Positions 4,713 through 5,187 of a DNA stretch of 5,187 nucleotides are shown here, in pieces. The notes under the pieces were generated by a model, which saw only the letters and a program-made list of their open reading frames with translations, did not search any database and was not told the origin of the DNA. Location: NCBI GenBank assembly GCA_041674485.1, contig JBAYVP010000373.1, forward strand, positions 1 through 5,187, read 5' to 3'. A program made the translations under genes and the position numbers. Origin of the DNA: JAGXQV01 sp041674485. GTDB lineage: Bacteria > Pseudomonadota > Gammaproteobacteria > Burkholderiales > Sulfuricellaceae. Position 1 is the first letter of the stretch; each line of letters starts with the position of its first letter.

Positions 4713-5045
4713 GATCGTTCCCACGCTCCGGCGTGGGAATGCAGCCAGGGACGCTCCGCGTCCCGATATAGAAAATGATGCAGCAGAACACTTGCGCAAT
4801 GACACTGGAGAAGCAAGCTTGAGATTGACTCATAGATTTAATACGCGACGCACAGCGTCGGCGGCTGCATTCCCACGCTGGAGCGTCACTGCCATTAAGT
4901 TAAGCCGTTCGTGGTGAAGCTCTGTCGAACCATGAATGGCTTAACAGTCAACCAGTTAGAAAAAATCCGTTCACCCTTCGACAGGCTCAGGGCGAACGGA
5001 TTTTTCCTAACTTAATGGCAGTGACGCCGGAGCGTGGGAACGATC
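4713..5045. repeat. Nested inverted-repeat cluster (GTTCCCACGC... family)
   Basis: The outer ends 4713-4734 and 5024-5045 are perfect 22-bp inverted repeats. A middle part-copy pairs with both: 4863-4878 is the exact complement of 4731-4746 (16 bp), and 4883-4902 is the exact complement of 5008-5027 (20 bp). The left end itself folds as TTCCCACGC-TCCG-GCGTGGGAA (4718-4739). The region thus splits into two loops, 4713-4878 and 4883-5045, as if one repeat had been inserted into, or duplicated beside, another. No gene is supported here; the short open frames follow the repeat structure. A diverged copy lies at 1578-1613. Confidence 0.7.
4961..5005. repeat. AAAAATCCGTTC hairpin, bidirectional-terminator-like
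   Basis: AAAAATCCGTTC (4961-4972) pairs perfectly with GAACGGATTTTT (4994-5005). One mismatch inward, CCCT (4974-4977) pairs with AGGG (4989-4992) around an 11-base loop. With A-runs and T-runs at the two feet it could stop transcription from either side. It contains the TTCGACAGGCTCAGGGCGAAC repeat that I recall from many proteobacterial genomes, and it sits inside the larger repeat cluster. Confidence 0.6.
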
Positions 5046-5050
5046 CAAAA

Positions 5051-5071
5051 CCTCCCCCTTGAATGGGGAGG
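5051..5071. repeat. CCTCCCC/GGGGAGG stem-loop
   Basis: A perfect 7-bp stem (5051-5057 with 5065-5071) and a 7-base loop, lying between the repeat cluster and the group II intron-like end. There is no T-run and no adjacent gene in the window. Confidence 0.45.
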
Positions 5072-5100
5072 GGCTTCCCGCTCCGACTTGTGTGATCAAG

Positions 5101-5187
5101 GTAGGACAGCCAGTTACCCAACTGCCCCCTCACGGATCCCTGCGTGCGGAATTCCCGCACAAGGCTCTTCAATGTTGTTCGCTTCGC
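5101..5187 (-). mobile_element. Group II intron 3' end (domains V and VI), partial
   Basis: On the minus strand, 5167 down to 5135 folds like a group II intron domain V: a GAGCCTT lower strand with the AGC triad, the stem GTGCGG/CCGCAC (5149-5144 and 5160-5155 in plus coordinates), a five-base cap, and a two-base GC bulge on the 3' side before AGGGATC. The length is 33 nt, against about 34 in the family. One lower-stem pair is G-A rather than G-U. A domain VI-like hairpin follows (CAGTT/AACTG, 5111-5124), and the likely intron end CCTAC falls at 5101. An intron-encoded RT would lie right of the window. It is unrelated to the retron RT. Alternatively this is a structured IS end, since the sequence is too short to be certain. 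Confidence 0.45.

Noticed and set aside
4627..5172. Short frames in the right-hand repeat cluster
   Set aside because: They follow inverted repeats and hairpins and have no start signals or family motifs.

Overview
The window holds a compact retron-type reverse transcriptase locus (about 1612-3567) set among mobile and palindromic repeats and broken genes. The composition is mixed. The retron block is clearly AT-richer than the GC-rich caspase gene on its right and the gene remnants on its left, which suggests it was acquired horizontally. The repeat types present (a GTAGGGTGGGCACG palindrome, a GTTCCCACGCTCCGGCGTGGGAA family, a TTCGACAGGCTCAGGGCGAAC hairpin, and GGATTTACAGGATGAACAGGAT) are ones I associate with repeat-rich gamma- or betaproteobacterial environmental genomes. 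I cannot name a species. Both window ends lie inside repeats.

Left part (1-1476): two inverted copies of a MITE-like element (1-216, cut by the window edge, and 1231-1476, complete with perfect 16-bp terminal inverted repeats ending in CTAG). Between them lie a small intact minus-strand gene for an uncharacterised Cys-containing protein (247-657), a 108-bp palindromic repeat (748-855), and the C-terminal 79 codons of a VapC-like PIN-domain toxin (990-1229, minus) whose 5' end is lost exactly at the MITE border.

Centre (1477-3567): an unassigned stretch, then a dyad overlapping a near-ideal sigma70 promoter (TTGACA, 17 bp, TATTAT; 1642-1670). This promoter fires into a highly structured segment that I call the retron msr-msd RNA (about 1675-1871). 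A second stem-loop (1875-1914) ends next to a strong Shine-Dalgarno. That Shine-Dalgarno serves a 54-codon gene (1930-2094) for a basic peptide with an amphipathic, hydrophobic C-terminal half. An XRE-type helix-turn-helix protein (2257-2565) follows, and nine bases later a 330-aa retron reverse transcriptase (2575-3567) with the retron-specific NAxxH and VTG motifs and a YVDD active site. No large effector gene is present. The working model is that the small peptide is the effector (a toxin acting at the membrane), while the RT, its RNA/DNA product and the HTH protein hold it in check. This is inference from layout and peptide character.

Right part (3568-5187): repeat debris, a caspase-family (C14) protein whose His/Cys dyad is intact but whose N-terminus is missing (3807-4532), a terminator-like stem-loop (4616-4684), a nested inverted-repeat cluster (4713-5045), and, on the minus strand at the right edge, what looks like the 3' end (domains V and VI) of a group II intron (5101-5187).
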